NCBI GenBank assembly: GCA_932521025.1
Contig: OW051471.1
Span: 7,130,001-7,194,000, forward strand
Direction: 5' to 3'
Source: Oscheius onirici
Lineage: Eukaryota; Nematoda; Chromadorea; Rhabditida; Rhabditidae
DNA: 64,000 nucleotides
Part shown: in pieces, positions 1 to 12,628 of the stretch
Position numbering within the stretch: the first letter of the stretch is position 1
Layout: each line of letters opens with the position of its first letter
Program-made: the position numbers and the translations under genes
Notes under the pieces: model-generated
The model's database searches: none
Seen by the model: only the letters and a program-made list of their open reading frames with translations
What the model was told of the DNA's origin: nothing

Positions 1-19
1 TAAAGTTGTTATTCTGTTT

Positions 20-3000
20 CTACTGTGCTCCTTTGGAGACAGTGGAGGAGAATCGTTTCTTGATGAAACTCTTTCCACCGTCCTGCACAATAGAATAGTT
101 GCTTCGCTCGTAGTTGCTGTCGCCGGAAGATGTGCTATTCTTTCGCTCTTGATTCCTGACTGGCGTCTTGTGTGAGATAAAGTAGACCATTCCCTCACAA
201 TGGTCATCCACTGGAGCCAAAGCGATTTCGGCCGGTCCGATGATGTGTCTGTTGGCGTCGATGACTAGATGATCCGGTCGATTGTCCAAGGCTCGAACCA
301 CATGCAAAAGAGTCCAACATCTGAATTACCGTTGATGGAATAGAAGGAGACTAACCCAACAATGGCCATCTGTTTCTGCTTCACATGGACGACCGTCTCA
401 CTGGTGAAAATCACGCCCTTCTTGTCATCAGCCACGTTTTTCATAAAGTTTTCGTAGCTCAGCTCCGACGACGCGTGGTGATGGCGAACTTCGGCCACAA
501 TTCTCTTGATCTGCACGAACCGGGTGATATTTTTGTAGACGTCGGTGATCGCGAGCAGCTTTCTCATAAAAGTCTTGTCCAGGTAACAAATCTCGACGTA
601 GGTGGTAGCTTCGTAGACTCTGTGAGGCAGAAGAGGCGACCAGTTCCGTTTGGCAGGCGGCTGTGACATCATGTGAAGGAGCATCAGATTCCTCTGTCCC
701 ATTAGCTCGCCCTGATGCACGTAGAACTCGTGACTGTTCTCGACTGTGACGCCTTCCGTCACCTTGCAGATTCCTTTCTTCACAAACACAAGTGCAGCGT
801 CATTCACTGGGAAGACTTTTCCCGGCTTGACTTGCTTTGCTTCAGCCAATGACAGTTCCTGGACGAGCAGATTGTTGGCCTTCTTCCTACTGCTCTCACT
901 CAGACCGTCCAGCCATGGCAGTCTCTCGAGCCATTCCCTATAAGTTAATTATTGGAACGTTCAAAATAAAATATACTCATAGTCCAATTCGGTGACCGTC
1001 AGCATCTTGTCAGCCGTCATTCGAATCTCCTCCACAATTCCGTCCCATCTATCCTCGACATCTTCCGGTGTGAATCCACGAAGTCGCATGTCTTCCAGTT
1101 TGTCTTTCAGCTTGTGTGACATCATTCGAACAGCTTGACGCGACTTGATAACCGACACAAGGTCTAATTCCTTACTGTGCTGCTTCAATTCATTCCGCAG
1201 ATTGGCGTCGATGATTCGCGTGAACTCGCGACCTTCCATCTTGACGATTTTGTAGGCAGCCTCGCTGAAGAGCTCCTTCGGGAAATCGGCGTTCTTCATC
1301 TGCAAGACGGCAATTTTGTTCTTGTATGTAAGATCCTTTAACTCTTTCTAATAAAAAAATCATACCAGATAGGTCAAGTAGATGAGCATGGCCAGACGGA
1401 CTCGTTCCGAGCGCTGTTCACGGAAGAGAAAGTGTTCTCTGGTCAAGACGATGGCCAATGGCACCATTCGACTTGTTCGGTAGAGCGTCGAGATCAGCAG
1501 AATCATCCAGACCATATATCTACTCACCACGCATTCAACTGAAAAGTTCAAAAGTGAACGAAATAAAGCCGACTTACAGTCTTTGAGAGAGGTGTTGCAG
1601 TGCCGCGTATTGTTGAACTGCAAGAACAGAATCAGACCAGTCCCTATCAACATGAAGACGACGTTGGCCACTTCGAACGGAATCTCGTTGCTGTTCACTT
1701 CCACTCCGCGCTTCTTGGCCTCTTGTTGTCGTTCGCGTCTCAGTGCCAGAGTGTAAATGAACTCGGTAATTGTTGAAATGCAGAAGGGGATATAGAGCAA
1801 GTTGGCCACGTAGTCGTAGTTTGTCATGATACTTCCGACTGTGAACGTCGTCATTCCCAGACAGACGGTATAGGCGATGAAGATTAGTGTGTGAAGGACA
1901 AACCACTTCTCGAATCCGCGATCCATCAGCATTTCTGGCTTGTCATCTTTGTTAAACAGCGGATTTCCTGCCAGACCAACCCAGCTGTCTAGACATTCTC
2001 TTCTTCGCTGAAGACACTCGTACAACCCGTTGACCATTCGTAGAATGAGATTGAACCCGCAGAAACTGTCCATTCGTCTCAAGTAGTCTTGCATATCCTG
2101 GACGGTAATTGTGCCCTCATCGATTCCGTGTTCCAGAAGGGAAATGATAACGTGTGCCGTCTTGCCGGATGCTTCTCCAACTCTCCACGATTCTCGAACC
2201 TGATTACGCAATAATAAGGAAATGCGTTAAAAACTACGCACCTTGGCCAGAAGAATGCCGTAAAGTCCGATTTTGGCATCAGTCTCGTTGCGTTTCTTGA
2301 CCCTCAGTTCATGAGCTTCCTCGTCTTCGTCGATGATTCCTTCCCAGAGGTCGTCCTCGTCGAAATCATCACAATCCTTGACCTCTTCGTCCATCTTCTC
2401 CTCGTGAACACGCAAGATTCCCTTGACCAACTCAGCCACTCCATTCCAATTTGTCCCGTGCAGATAGGCCGTGTGCTTCTTCTTCATGACATTCATGTTC
2501 TCATCCAACGAGGCCTTGAGACACTTGCTCAACTTCTGGTTGCTCTCCCTCGTGTAACGCGATCGCTTCGTAGTTCCTTCTTTCTGGGCGACCGATGAGA
2601 AGGTTATTCCTTGGATGATGAGACAGGCTACCGTAGTCGCAGACGTCAGGAACAGAATGACTTTTGTGGCTCCATGCTCCAACTTCCACTCACTTCCCTT
2701 CTTGTTCAACTCGAGCGCCAAAATCAGTCCGAGGGCTCCACGCAGACCGGCATAGGACAGAATGACGTCTGAAGCTCGTCTTCAGTACAAACTACAGAAT
2801 CAACTTACAGTCAGACTTGGGTAATGGCTTCTTTCCCTTCTTGCGTGTCAGATCGTAAATCTGATATTATATCGATGATAAAAAAATATCAAAGAAAACT
2901 TACACTGTAGAAGAAGATGATGGAAAGAGATCTGGCGAGAAGTGGAATGCAGAATATGCAGAGTCCTTCGATCAAGCAGAAAATGTCCGTTCGATCCACA

Positions 3001-4119
3001 ACCAGAAAGCTTCCCGATTGATCAACATGGAATATCTCGCGACCGACGACGTAGCCGGAGAAGATGAAGATGACGTTATTGGCACAGTAGCCGAGTGTCT
3101 CCCACACTTGAAGAACACGTTCCGTCGTGTCTGGCGGCATTTCTTCTTTGTAGTAGTTCAACGTGATTCCGAAGAAAACAAGACCCAATGCCGACGAGCC
3201 TTTGATCTTCGTGAACAGAATGAAGACTCCATAGACGGCCACAATGATGAGTCCCTAGAAAATATTTGATATTTTTGAAGGAAGAAAGACTAACCTGACG
3301 TGCTTTGTGACTCTCTAATTTGCTGACAAGCCAGGCACAGAGCCAAGCGATGACCATAGACATCAAGGGAGTCCCCACAAGGCACATGAAAAATCCGTAG
3401 ATGAGTTCCTGGTAGTTGAGCTCTTTTGTAACTTGTGATTCCATCTTGAAGATTTCTTCCAGGATACGGTAGGCGGTAAGAGCGAGTCCGTCGTTGAGAA
3501 GTGACTCTCCCTCGATCAGAATACGGAGTCTTAAACGATTTGTTATGATTTGTTTTAGGATAAACGGACCGATGAGGAGCTCCATACTGTTCCAGCATGG
3601 CTACGACTGCAACTGGATCCGTGGCTACGATGATGGACAGGAAGATCAGTACACCAGAATACTTTGCCTGATTGACCAAGATCATGACGGGAAAGAGAAA
3701 TCCGGCAGCGATTCCGAGAGTGAAGACGTACACAAAGACTGTCAACAGCACAATGAACCAGATTTTGGCGAAGAAGGTGTGCGCATTGATCTTGAAAGAA
3801 GACTCGAAGATGAGCGGAGGTAGAAGCACCTGAACTCGATTTCTACAGAATAAGCATTTGGACAAACTGTGAGGACTGTATCGGGTGTCAGTTCTTTCCA
3901 TGTCCAATGGTCCAAGCCGAGTATCATATCCTGAGGAAGACACCAGCAGATGAAGATACTCGCCACGAGAGCGAAGACAAACTGCAGCACACTGTCCGGA
4001 ATGTTGAGAAACTTCATTTTCCTGTTGACTCCATCCAGGAGAAGACCGACGATGATGGCGATGAAGGGGAAGATGACAGCGCCGTTTCCTTGTTCCTCGT
4101 GTGTCTTGCTGTCCGTCAT
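20..4119 (-). CDS. SLC9C-type Na+/H+ exchanger with voltage-sensor-like and cNMP-binding-like domains
   Basis: Multi-pass plasma-membrane cation/proton antiporter, about 1,200 residues over about ten short introns, close to the usual SLC9C length. In order, the sequence shows: an N-terminal exchanger domain with LLPPLIFESSF, VATDPVAVVAMLEQYG, EGESLLNDGLA and AGLRGALGLILALE; an acidic loop (about 2300-2450); a four-helix block resembling a voltage sensor (about 1360-2000, few S4 arginines, YRTSRMV); and a C-terminal cyclic-nucleotide-binding-like fold starting with LERLPWLDGLS (about 880) and PGKVFPVNDAALVFVKKG. This domain order is diagnostic of the sperm-type SLC9C family. The start is the ATG at 4119; an upstream in-frame TTG is not used. 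The stop is at 20-22. The cNMP pocket looks degraded: GELMGQRNL replaces the usual G-E core. The family is clear; ion specificity and gating are inferred. Confidence 0.88.
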
Positions 4120-4376
4120 CGCAAATCCAAAATATTCAAGCGTTTCTGTTGTTTCCAAAAACTATTTATTGCTTTTTTGTAACTTTCAAATCAAAGTATT
4201 CACAAAGTTGCTTTTTATTATTACAAAGAGTACTTGTCGAGACTGATCAGTATTTGGCATCGAAACTTTAGAACCAGTTTGTCCGAGTGAGAAAACTTGT
4301 TCCAGTGAGAGTTATTTCTGATCCAGTTAGTTCGAGGTAGTGCATCAAACTAGCATCAAACCCGACACATCGTAGG

Positions 4377-4624
4377 GGCACCGAAACGAAATAGAACTTG
4401 TAACGAAATAGCCGAATAGAACTGTAACTAATTAGAACTGAATAGAATTGTTACAAAATAGAACTGGACAAGTTCTTTGATATGTTCTACTTTATATTCT
4501 ACAACTTGGTTCTATTTTGTTACAGTTCTATAACTTCACGATTCTACTTAGTTACAAAGACATCAATTATTAGTTTTATTTCGTGACAGTTCTATAAAAA
4601 AAAATTCTATTTCGTCGCGGTGCC
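4377..4624. mobile_element. Non-autonomous DNA transposon (MITE) with 9-bp target duplication
   Basis: A 248-bp non-coding element begins GGCACCGAAACGAAATAGAA. Its end is the inverted counterpart, reading GGCACCGCGACGAAATAGAA on the other strand (two mismatches in 20). It is flanked on both sides by the identical 9-bp word CATCGTAGG (4368-4376 and 4625-4633). Inside, short AAATAGAAC-like words repeat in opposite orientations in the two halves. A 9-bp duplication with GG-starting inverted ends fits a Mutator-like or Merlin-like origin; the superfamily is not settled. It lies between the divergent 5' ends of the exchanger gene and the coiled-coil gene. Confidence 0.85.
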
Positions 4625-4823
4625 CATCGTAGGTACATTATTTCGCTTTTTCGAACTTCAATTTTCGCTTTACTGCGGCCTCGACCGTCTAAGCGAAAAC
4701 ATTCATTTTCGAATCGACGCGCCGTCTTTTCGAACTCTCTTCCTTATTTGTTTATGACTATTGTAGGTTTACTTATATTTAGTTGCACGTTCTATTTTTA
4801 TTCAAACAAACACGTCTTTTCAG

Positions 4824-7800
4824 ATGGAAATAACCGTATCTCCTGTTTCGAAGGAGCGAGAGGAACCTGTAACATCTGATATTATCGTGAGTTCACAAAT
4901 GAACTCTTTCTATTCCCTTTATTTAGACAATTCCGAGCAGTTCGAAACATCCGAACTTGTGTTGTTTGAATACGCAGAGGAATCTCCAAATAGCTGCCAT
5001 GCAACTGGCAGCTCAGTCACGTGACCGAACCAAATTCGACGAGTTGAAGAAGAGAAACCAACAGATGGTCGAGCAGATGGCAGAACATAATACCTACATG
5101 GAAAGTCTGACGAATCAATTGTACACGATGAAGAATCAGTTGAGAATGGCCGAAATGGAGAGTGAGACGGTGAGTAAGGATCTATCAAACAAAGCACATT
5201 AAAATTCAGGCCAAGAGGAGAGAAGTTGAGATTCAGAAGCAACTTGACATTATAGAGACGAGTTCTGCTGCGCTAAGAGTTGGTTTATTTATTTTTACTA
5301 AACTAACTACATTTCCAGAAGAAAGCTGAAGCTTCGGAAACATACGAGAACCGATACAAGAGAGCAATAGAAGTTTGTGAGAATCTTCAGAAGAAGAGAT
5401 TAGAAATCTCCGAAAACTTGAGGAAACTGACTGAAGTTGCGAAACGGTCTAGGGCAGAGTAAGTAAATCTTTTGAGCCAGCCCAGTCGTCTTTCAGAGCT
5501 GAAGCTGCCAAACAGACATGTGATTCGATGAAGGCGGACAAGACAGCAGCCATGTCCAAAATCCGTCTTTACAAGAAACACGTTCCGGTCATGCTTAAAC
5601 TCATCGACGAACTTGGTATACTAAACTGTCGAGTTTAATATTTTGTTCTTTCAGCCAGTAAAGCAGGGGATCTTCCTTTCTACACGAGGAAAACGATAGA
5701 CTCTCTGGCTATGCGTGATGTTCGACAGCAGTTATTAGGTGGTCCAGTACAGGACAAGACTGATCATCACAACGATGTCTCGGAGAGCGACGAAGACATC
5801 AATGATCTGGAACATCTAATTTCTAGCGGAGTGACAGCCGCGATTCCTACAAAACATTTGAAAGAGACGGTAAAGCACGTGGATATGTTGTCCGCTCCAG
5901 AAGATGTGGAAGAAGTGCCGAGAGCGAAGAAGAGTCCGACCAAAGTCAGTCCAAGAAAAAGTGAAAGGATAACTGGAGAGTATAGTGGACGAGGAAGAAA
6001 GATGGACCATCAAACGAAAAAACAACACAATATGGAGGAAACTGAAAAAGCTTTTAGTGAGTCTTATCGGTCTTGGAAACAAAGTATATTTAAGACGACA
6101 AATTGTTGAGCAGGCTGCAAAAGAGTGAGTCAGTTGTCGTTCAGAGCGAGATTCTTGGAGGACATCGGTCCATTCACGGCAAAAAGGGTCTGACGGTTCG
6201 GGAACAACAAGCAAAAATGATGTCCGTCGCCGAGAAGGTGGCACTAATGAAAGGTTGTTGTATTTTACTTATTCTTACATCAGTACTTTAGCCGCAAGAG
6301 TTTCTCAAGAGCCTCAGCCGTCAATATCAACTTCTGTTGCAGTCTCTCGCGAATTGAGCATGTCTCCGTCTCCTGTCAAATCCCCCAGAAACAGACGAAG
6401 GACAAACTCTTTCGATCTTCATACTGACCTGAGGATGACCCCTTCACCCGAGAAGTTAACTCCCGCGAGTTCTCAAGAGTCTTTGTTAGATGAGCCAGCA
6501 ATTGGTACAGAAAAGAATGCTCCACTGGTACAGTATCTGTTGTATTTTGACCAAATACTTTCCAGAGGCTGGCACCGACACCGTCAATGCCACATCTAGA
6601 TGAAATTGAGCCCATCTCTCCCATTGCAAGTCCGACCATCTCACCAAAGCTGACTGCTCATCCGTCTATGCCTCAACTGGAAGAAATGGTCCAAGACAAT
6701 ATGGCCGAAGAAGAAACGCCAGTAGTTCTTTCTACGAGAACACGTACAGCTCACAAAGCGTCTCCCAAAAAGAAGGTTACGTTCCAGCTCAACGAAGTCG
6801 TGTATGAACAAGCACCGATTTCTAAAGGTAAAATTTATTTATGCTAAAAACATTGACCGTTTTTTAGAAAGTAAAGAGGTGGTTTCAAAACCAGTTGCTA
6901 CCAAACCTCCATCTCCTTCTTCTCTTCCTCTTTGTCAGCCTACATCTAACGTTGAACAGAAACCGGCAGCCTCTGAAGAGAATGTTGCGTTGGAAAGGAT
7001 TCCAAGGAAGACTGACCCGTTGCCATTTACATCTGAAGGATCTCTTTCCAAGAAACAATCGGTACCCAGGAGTCAAGCTGAACAAAAGACAAGCAAATTT
7101 GTAACAGTCCTTTCAACTAAACCTGTGAAACAAACTGCTGTTCCACCAGCCAAGCCTCTGGGGGCTAACATTCTAAATAATCAAGAAGAGAAGAACAAAG
7201 AGGGCTCACTGGAAAGTACGCTATCTACGCCTACCAAAATAGCGCTGAAGACGATAAGCAGCGTCACGACTGAACTGAAGTCGCCAGTGAAGACCATTCC
7301 TCAGTGGTCTCAAGTTGTAAGTTAACTTTTGTATTGTTCATTCATTTCATATTTAGGCGGAAAGGTTTCTTTCAAGAAAATACGAAGCGCCCACTACCTC
7401 TAAAGAGCCGGAACTTCTTGCTGAAGACGAAGAAACCCCACTCGAGATTTGTTTCGAAAAACCCAATGGCGGAGAACAAGAAATGGAAACAGAAACCGTC
7501 CGAGAACTGCCAGATGAAGAGAAACAAGTTGAAAAAACATCTGTACAAAAGACGACGTCCTCGGCCAAGAGACCTATCGCAAATGTAAGGGACCAGTAAT
7601 AGTCAAATAGCTAAACCTGATATTAGGTACCACGTGCGGCTAAACCACAAGTGGATTCTACCAAATCGGCAACTACTGAAGATTCACTGACCGGTGTCGC
7701 GGGTAGAACACGTTCCGCTCCTTCTCGACCATCTGCTCCTAAGGTATCGTTCTTTAAAAAAAAGTGCAAGAGAATGTTGTTCAGAAAAGAGAAGAAGCAT

Positions 7801-9934
7801 CGGTACCTACCAGTGTTACGCTCAGAATACCAACAGTGAGCAAGCCTAAAGCTGTTGTTTCCAATCAACCGAAAGAGAAGGATGTTACCAAAGAGGATGA
7901 TCAGGAGTCTAAGGAACAGGTACGATCAAAAGTTTTATTTTTCTAATACACAAATTTCAGACACCTACCAAAATACCAACACGAACGAGTAACACTGCTA
8001 CCAATCAAAAGAGCTTGACCTCGAAAATGGAACAAGCTTCGAAGGCGATGAACAAACGTCTGAAGGCTGCTTCGACCATGTCTAAAGTTCCCATTGTAAA
8101 GGTATTACGTACGCAAAGTAATTTAATACAAACTTTTACAGAAACTAGCTCCAAGAACAGTACATACAACGGCTAGAACTGAAGTCACGAAACCTGTGTT
8201 GACAGAGCCTGTTGTGGAAAAGGATAAAGAAGACGTTCCGATTGATGAAGATGTGCCAGGACCATCCAAAGTACCAGTCAAACCAACTGCAAGAAAAACA
8301 AAAGAGACAGTGAAACGGATAGAAATGATTGACACGGTTCCAGTGAAGAGACCAAGTAGACAGCGTAAGTTCTTAGCTGTTTCTGTTTCACAATAGCTGA
8401 TTTTAGTGAAAAGGAAAGCAGCCGAAGATGCTGTTCCTCCGAAGAAATACTGTCCGATTACGACTCCCGCAGAGACTCTTTTGAAGAAAGTCTTGGATTT
8501 GGATTGTAGTCTCGATGTTCTTTCGAAGAAGATTCCAGTCGAGGAGATGGAGCAACTGAAGACGATCGACGTTGACACATTCGCAGATATTGTCGTTGAG
8601 GTAGTTTTACATTTAGCCATATTGTCAAGCAACTCTTTCAGCATGTCATGAGGATGAAAACAGTTGATATGTGGCATTCTGTCGTCAACTCGTGGAAAAA
8701 GAGATCAGTCGAGTTGCCTGTCAACAAGTCTGAAGAAAATGTTCTCCAAGTGGCTCATCAACTGAGTTCGGAAGAAGGAGACATTTTCACTTCCCTCACA
8801 AACCGACTCATGGTCAAAATCTATTGCAATCCCAATATGGACGCCTCGCTCTGCCACAGAATTGTTCGTCTTCTGGGAATGTGCTTCCAGGCTAGAGAAC
8901 AAATCAATCAAGAATCTGCCAACGAATCCAAAGAGATGCTGAAGAATCTAGTCAAGTTCCTTGCGATAAAAAGATCGGTCAGTTCTTGAAAAGTTCAAGA
9001 CAAATTAAACTTTTAGACGCTTTTGGGGAAGGCGATTGTCTACCTTTTGAACAGACTTTCGTTCAATTTTGTCGAATTTTTGAACCAAGAAGAATGGAAA
9101 GATGTCCGTCGAATACTCGTCGTTCACTCCGAGGTATCAACATTTTAGTGATTTAAAACGAAGACTTTTTTTTAGGAAGACGTGTTACAAATAATATGCA
9201 CTTACTGGGAAGTCAAGTCCACAGCTGCCTTGAAGTTGCCGAAGAAAGAGGAAGTCTTCGCCTGGATTGCGAATGACTTAACAGTTACGTCCAAATTAGT
9301 CGCGCAAAGCAAAATTGAGAGCGATCAGTTGATGGTGAGCTAACTGCTTCAATCAGATTAACCTATATTTTCAGATTGATCAAAGTTTGAGCGAATTCTT
9401 CCAGCTGCGGTCAGTTTGTCTGATGACTCTGAAAACTTTTCCCTTGGCCATCGAAGAGTCGATAGAGGTTCTGGCCCAAATCAGAACTGTTCAAGACGTC
9501 TATAATCAGGAGCAAAACTCGGACAATATCATCTGTATATTAAGTGTTTTAGGCCTAAATAACATCATTTTCAGCCAGCATATTTGGTGGAAGCTCTGCA
9601 GGTTCCAAATTGAACGACCCAGATAAAAACGTCTCAAAGGAGATTAGCGTGAGAATTAGTGCTCTATTGGCTTTGATGGATTCTGTTCTCCGATCACAAG
9701 GCTCCATTGGAAGAGACAAGGCTCGCTTCCTTCTTGAGAACTTGACAGGCATCATTGACTTGGTAAGCACAGGGTTACACCTTTTTCTATTCAGCTCTTC
9801 AGAGTCATGACGTTCTCGATTTCCTATCCAAACACACGGACAACCAACCAGAATCCAGAAGAATTTTAATGAAAGCTCTTCAAAATCTCCTTACCTTTTG
9901 TCAGTCCCTTACCCAGTACAAACTGTCCCTCTAG
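4824..9934 (+). CDS. Long coiled-coil / disordered protein with helical C-terminus, probably nuclear
   Basis: A gene of about twenty exons encoding roughly 1,300 residues. The start ATG (MEITVSPVSKE) follows a TTTTCAG site at 4818-4824. Exon 2 onward is a charged coiled coil of about 200 residues (KFDELKKRNQQMVEQMAEHN and following). Then come about 900 low-complexity residues rich in S, P, K and T, with basic patches such as SPRKSERITGEYSGRGRK and repeated KSPVKT-like phosphosite-rich stretches. The last 350 residues (from about 8490) are helical and carry no motif I recognise; they end QYKLSL at 9932. The plan of N-terminal coil with a C-C-L-NL start, disordered middle and helical end loosely resembles ICE1 of the little elongation complex. 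Kinetochore or chromatin scaffolds are equally possible. The gene is certain; its function is unknown. Confidence 0.8.
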
Positions 9935-10016
9935 TCGTTATGATCTCGTTATTGGTAGTTTTTATTGTGGATAAATCTCGATATCACAACCCGTTACACT
10001 CTGGCAGTATTTCTCA

Positions 10017-10945
10017 CTAAACAATCATCTTTTTTTGTTCTTCTTCGTCGTCTTCGTCGTTGGGAAAGAGAGCTGAAAAGGACCCAATATTATATGCATA
10101 ATGACTCTTACGTCTATTCAAAAAGGGGACCAGAAGGGCACAAACTAAATTTCCGAATACGAAAAAGGCAATGAGAATTGAGAGCCACCATTCACGGATG
10201 AAACTCATTTGGACGTTTTTCCAACAGTTCTGGAATTATTTGTAACCAACTTTTATTATACAACCAACCATCCAGTCCGGCACTTCCTTGTCATCGTCCG
10301 AAACACATTCCAATTTGTCTTCCAGTTCGGACACATAGATTTCTTCCTTTTCGGCAGCGATAAAATTGTTGATAAACATTGTAGTAGCGGGAGGACAGAT
10401 AGCTGCAGCCAAAAGAAGAGCTGCGAAAATAGACACGAGATAGGCCATCAGAAGATAGAACTTGATCCAAGCCAATCGAGGCAAGATAAAACACTAAACT
10501 TAGGGAATGATCAAACAGACTCATAAGAAGACCATATGGTGGGGATTTCCTTTCTTGTCGAAAAAGTCGAAAAATTGAGGAATGATGATGAACATGCAGA
10601 GTAGTACTCCAATGGCTGACAGCGTCCACAGGAGGAGCATGACATCTTTGTACTGAAAGAGATGAAATTGATTGGGCAGTCAACTGACATGTTCCATTTG
10701 AAGATGTTCTGCCTCTGTCCACTCGAAATCCTCTGCTCCCTTTTCAACTGTGTCGTTGAACATTTTGTATGCGATGGGAAGAACTGTGGCAGACAGCTTG
10801 TAGAAGGCTGAATGTTTATTATCGAAGAGATCATAAAAATACCTTCGCTGACGGCTAGAACCACTGCTGAGAAGAGTAAGTTGAAGCCAGCAAAAAGTAT
10901 GACGGGATACTTGTAGAGTGGAGGTAGACATCGGAAGAAGTTCAT
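10017..10945 (-). CDS. Four-pass membrane protein with acidic tail
   Basis: Six exons with phase-consistent short introns give about 230 residues. They begin MNFFRCLPPLYKYPVILF and end in an acidic tail (FPNDEDDEEEQKKMIV). Four hydrophobic helices are visible: residues about 10-32, 75-98, about 118-145 and about 195-220. An acidic loop (EKEEIYVSELEDKLECVSDD) lies between helices 3 and 4. I do not recognise the family; it lacks the CCG motif of tetraspanins. The gene is convergent with the coiled-coil gene, with only 82 bp between the two stops. Introns end in TTTCAG or TTCCAG and all junctions keep frame, so the model is well supported although function is unknown. Confidence 0.75.
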
Positions 10946-11895
10946 TCTGAAATTGTTCAGCCTCCAGACTCATCAAGATGCAATGACCTAGCAATAATGA
11001 AGAGCAATTTGTGGCCTTTCAGCTTGTTTTTACTCTTTTGACTATACAGAATGCTAGAATTTTTGAACAGACTCTATCTTTAATCAGAACTAACAATGAG
11101 AATAAACAAAGATGCCAAGTTTGTTACGAGTTAACGTGTCTATGAGACTGATAAAAACCTTCCGAACAGTCAAAGTGCAATCAACAACTCTTGTTGTGAT
11201 ACAGGATCAATAAGACGCAAAGTGATCTGACCAGCTGAAAGAGAAAAGCCGCAGGTTGCGTGGAGAGAAAAGATGAGAGAACATGCAGATTATGCAGATG
11301 CTTGGATTATCGATAATATTGCAAACGACAAAATATCAGTCACACGGGATGCTTTATGACCTAAACAAGCGACTCTTCGCAGAATAGCGGCGAAAAATGG
11401 TTTTCTCAACAACAATCGGTTTGAGACTGACCATGCGCAGGAAGCCGTTTCTTTTCACGGAACAAATGATCAACTGTCGGGAACAGAACACATTTTCACA
11501 AGTTTTCCTATTATCCAGATTTCCTCCAAACTACCAAACAAGCACCAAAAAACTTGATCACAGATGCGACAGTTCGACAGTATTTTCTTAAAGGTTGTCC
11601 GTTTGATTAACTTTGGGCATGCCTTGAGTTGCCATCTGGAGGACAAACATCATAGCTAAAATTGCGGCGAGGAACAGATTCTGCTAAAATGTTTTGGTTT
11701 TTTTGGGTTAGACTGGCGTCTACTCTTTCAATATAACATTCTCAATCGATTGATTCCCAGAATAGTCCTAAAATACTCTGTAAGGTCAGAATATAGGACG
11801 GAACGATCATCATCACTACATAGTACGTAGTGCTTGCTGAATGAAAAAAAACACTCATTGTTATTTCATTCGATCGAAATACTTTATTGGACTGT
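10946..11895. other. Intergenic stretch, no convincing gene
   Basis: This stretch lies between the four-pass gene start and the lysozyme stop. On the minus strand around 11590-11690 a hydrophobic run (NLFLAAILAMMFVLQMATQG) follows a TTTTAG site and could be the last exon of a tiny secreted peptide. No start exon or splice chain could be built for it, so it is not called. I see nothing else here. Confidence 0.5.
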
Positions 11896-12348
11896 CTAAG
11901 AACAGCCGGCTGCCTTGATCTTCCCCCAGTAGTTAAGAGTTCCCGAGTTTTTGCATCCATTCGGTCCACCATTATGCAGACGAGCCATTGTTTCACATTC
12001 GCTCAATCCTGAACATCTGCTATTGTAACGGTTGATATAGGTGTTGACACAATTCTCGGAACAACTTTTGCTCGCGGCACATCTCTTCCAAGCGTCGTCA
12101 ACACTTTCCCCGGACTGCTTCTCGGGTTGACCACAATCGATGTAGTACGGCTTCTTGATCTGATAGTAGCCACAAGAAAGAGAACCGACGTCTAACGTGC
12201 AAGGCACGTTTGTACAGCCAGATTCTACTTCACAAATACAATCCAGACAAGACTTTGAAATGACAAAGCCACCTGAATCGGTCTTATCTGTCCAGCTTCA
12301 GCAAGACGACTCACAAATGGCGAAGAAGAGCGAAAGACGAAGCATCAT
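11896..12348 (-). CDS. Invertebrate-type (i-type) lysozyme, secreted
   Basis: Two exons encode about 135 residues. Exon 1 gives the signal peptide MMLRLSLFFAI and joins through a 42-bp intron (donor GTGAGT, acceptor GATTCAG) to CGFVISKSCLDCICEVESGC. The mature part has the i-type lysozyme/destabilase signatures CLDCICEVESGC, DVGSLSCGYYQIKKPYY and CSENCVNTYINRY, with many paired cysteines, and ends KIKAAGCS. The family cleaves peptidoglycan and in worms acts in digestion and defence. The conserved early Glu (CEVESGC) and the Asp of VGSLSCGY-type context are present, so it is probably active. A TATA-like TATATAAT lies about 30 bp upstream of the start. Intact and of normal length. Confidence 0.93.
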
Positions 12349-12628
12349 CCTAATCAACTCTCAATACTCAATCATTATATAGTATCCGACTGTTTTGGAC
12401 ACCTGGCTGTTCAAATAAGGTGACTATCACTGTGATTACTCTTTTAGACTTTCGGCCCAAAATTATCACTGTTCGAAAATATTGACTCATACAACTTCCG
12501 GTGTAAAGCGATAACAAAAACTGGTTCAATAATAACTACGAGCTATCTAAACAAAAGCACTACACATATCAATTAAATTAGCCGTCTTCTTGATCTATCT
12601 GCAAGTGTCACCATCAGGCAGGGAAAGT

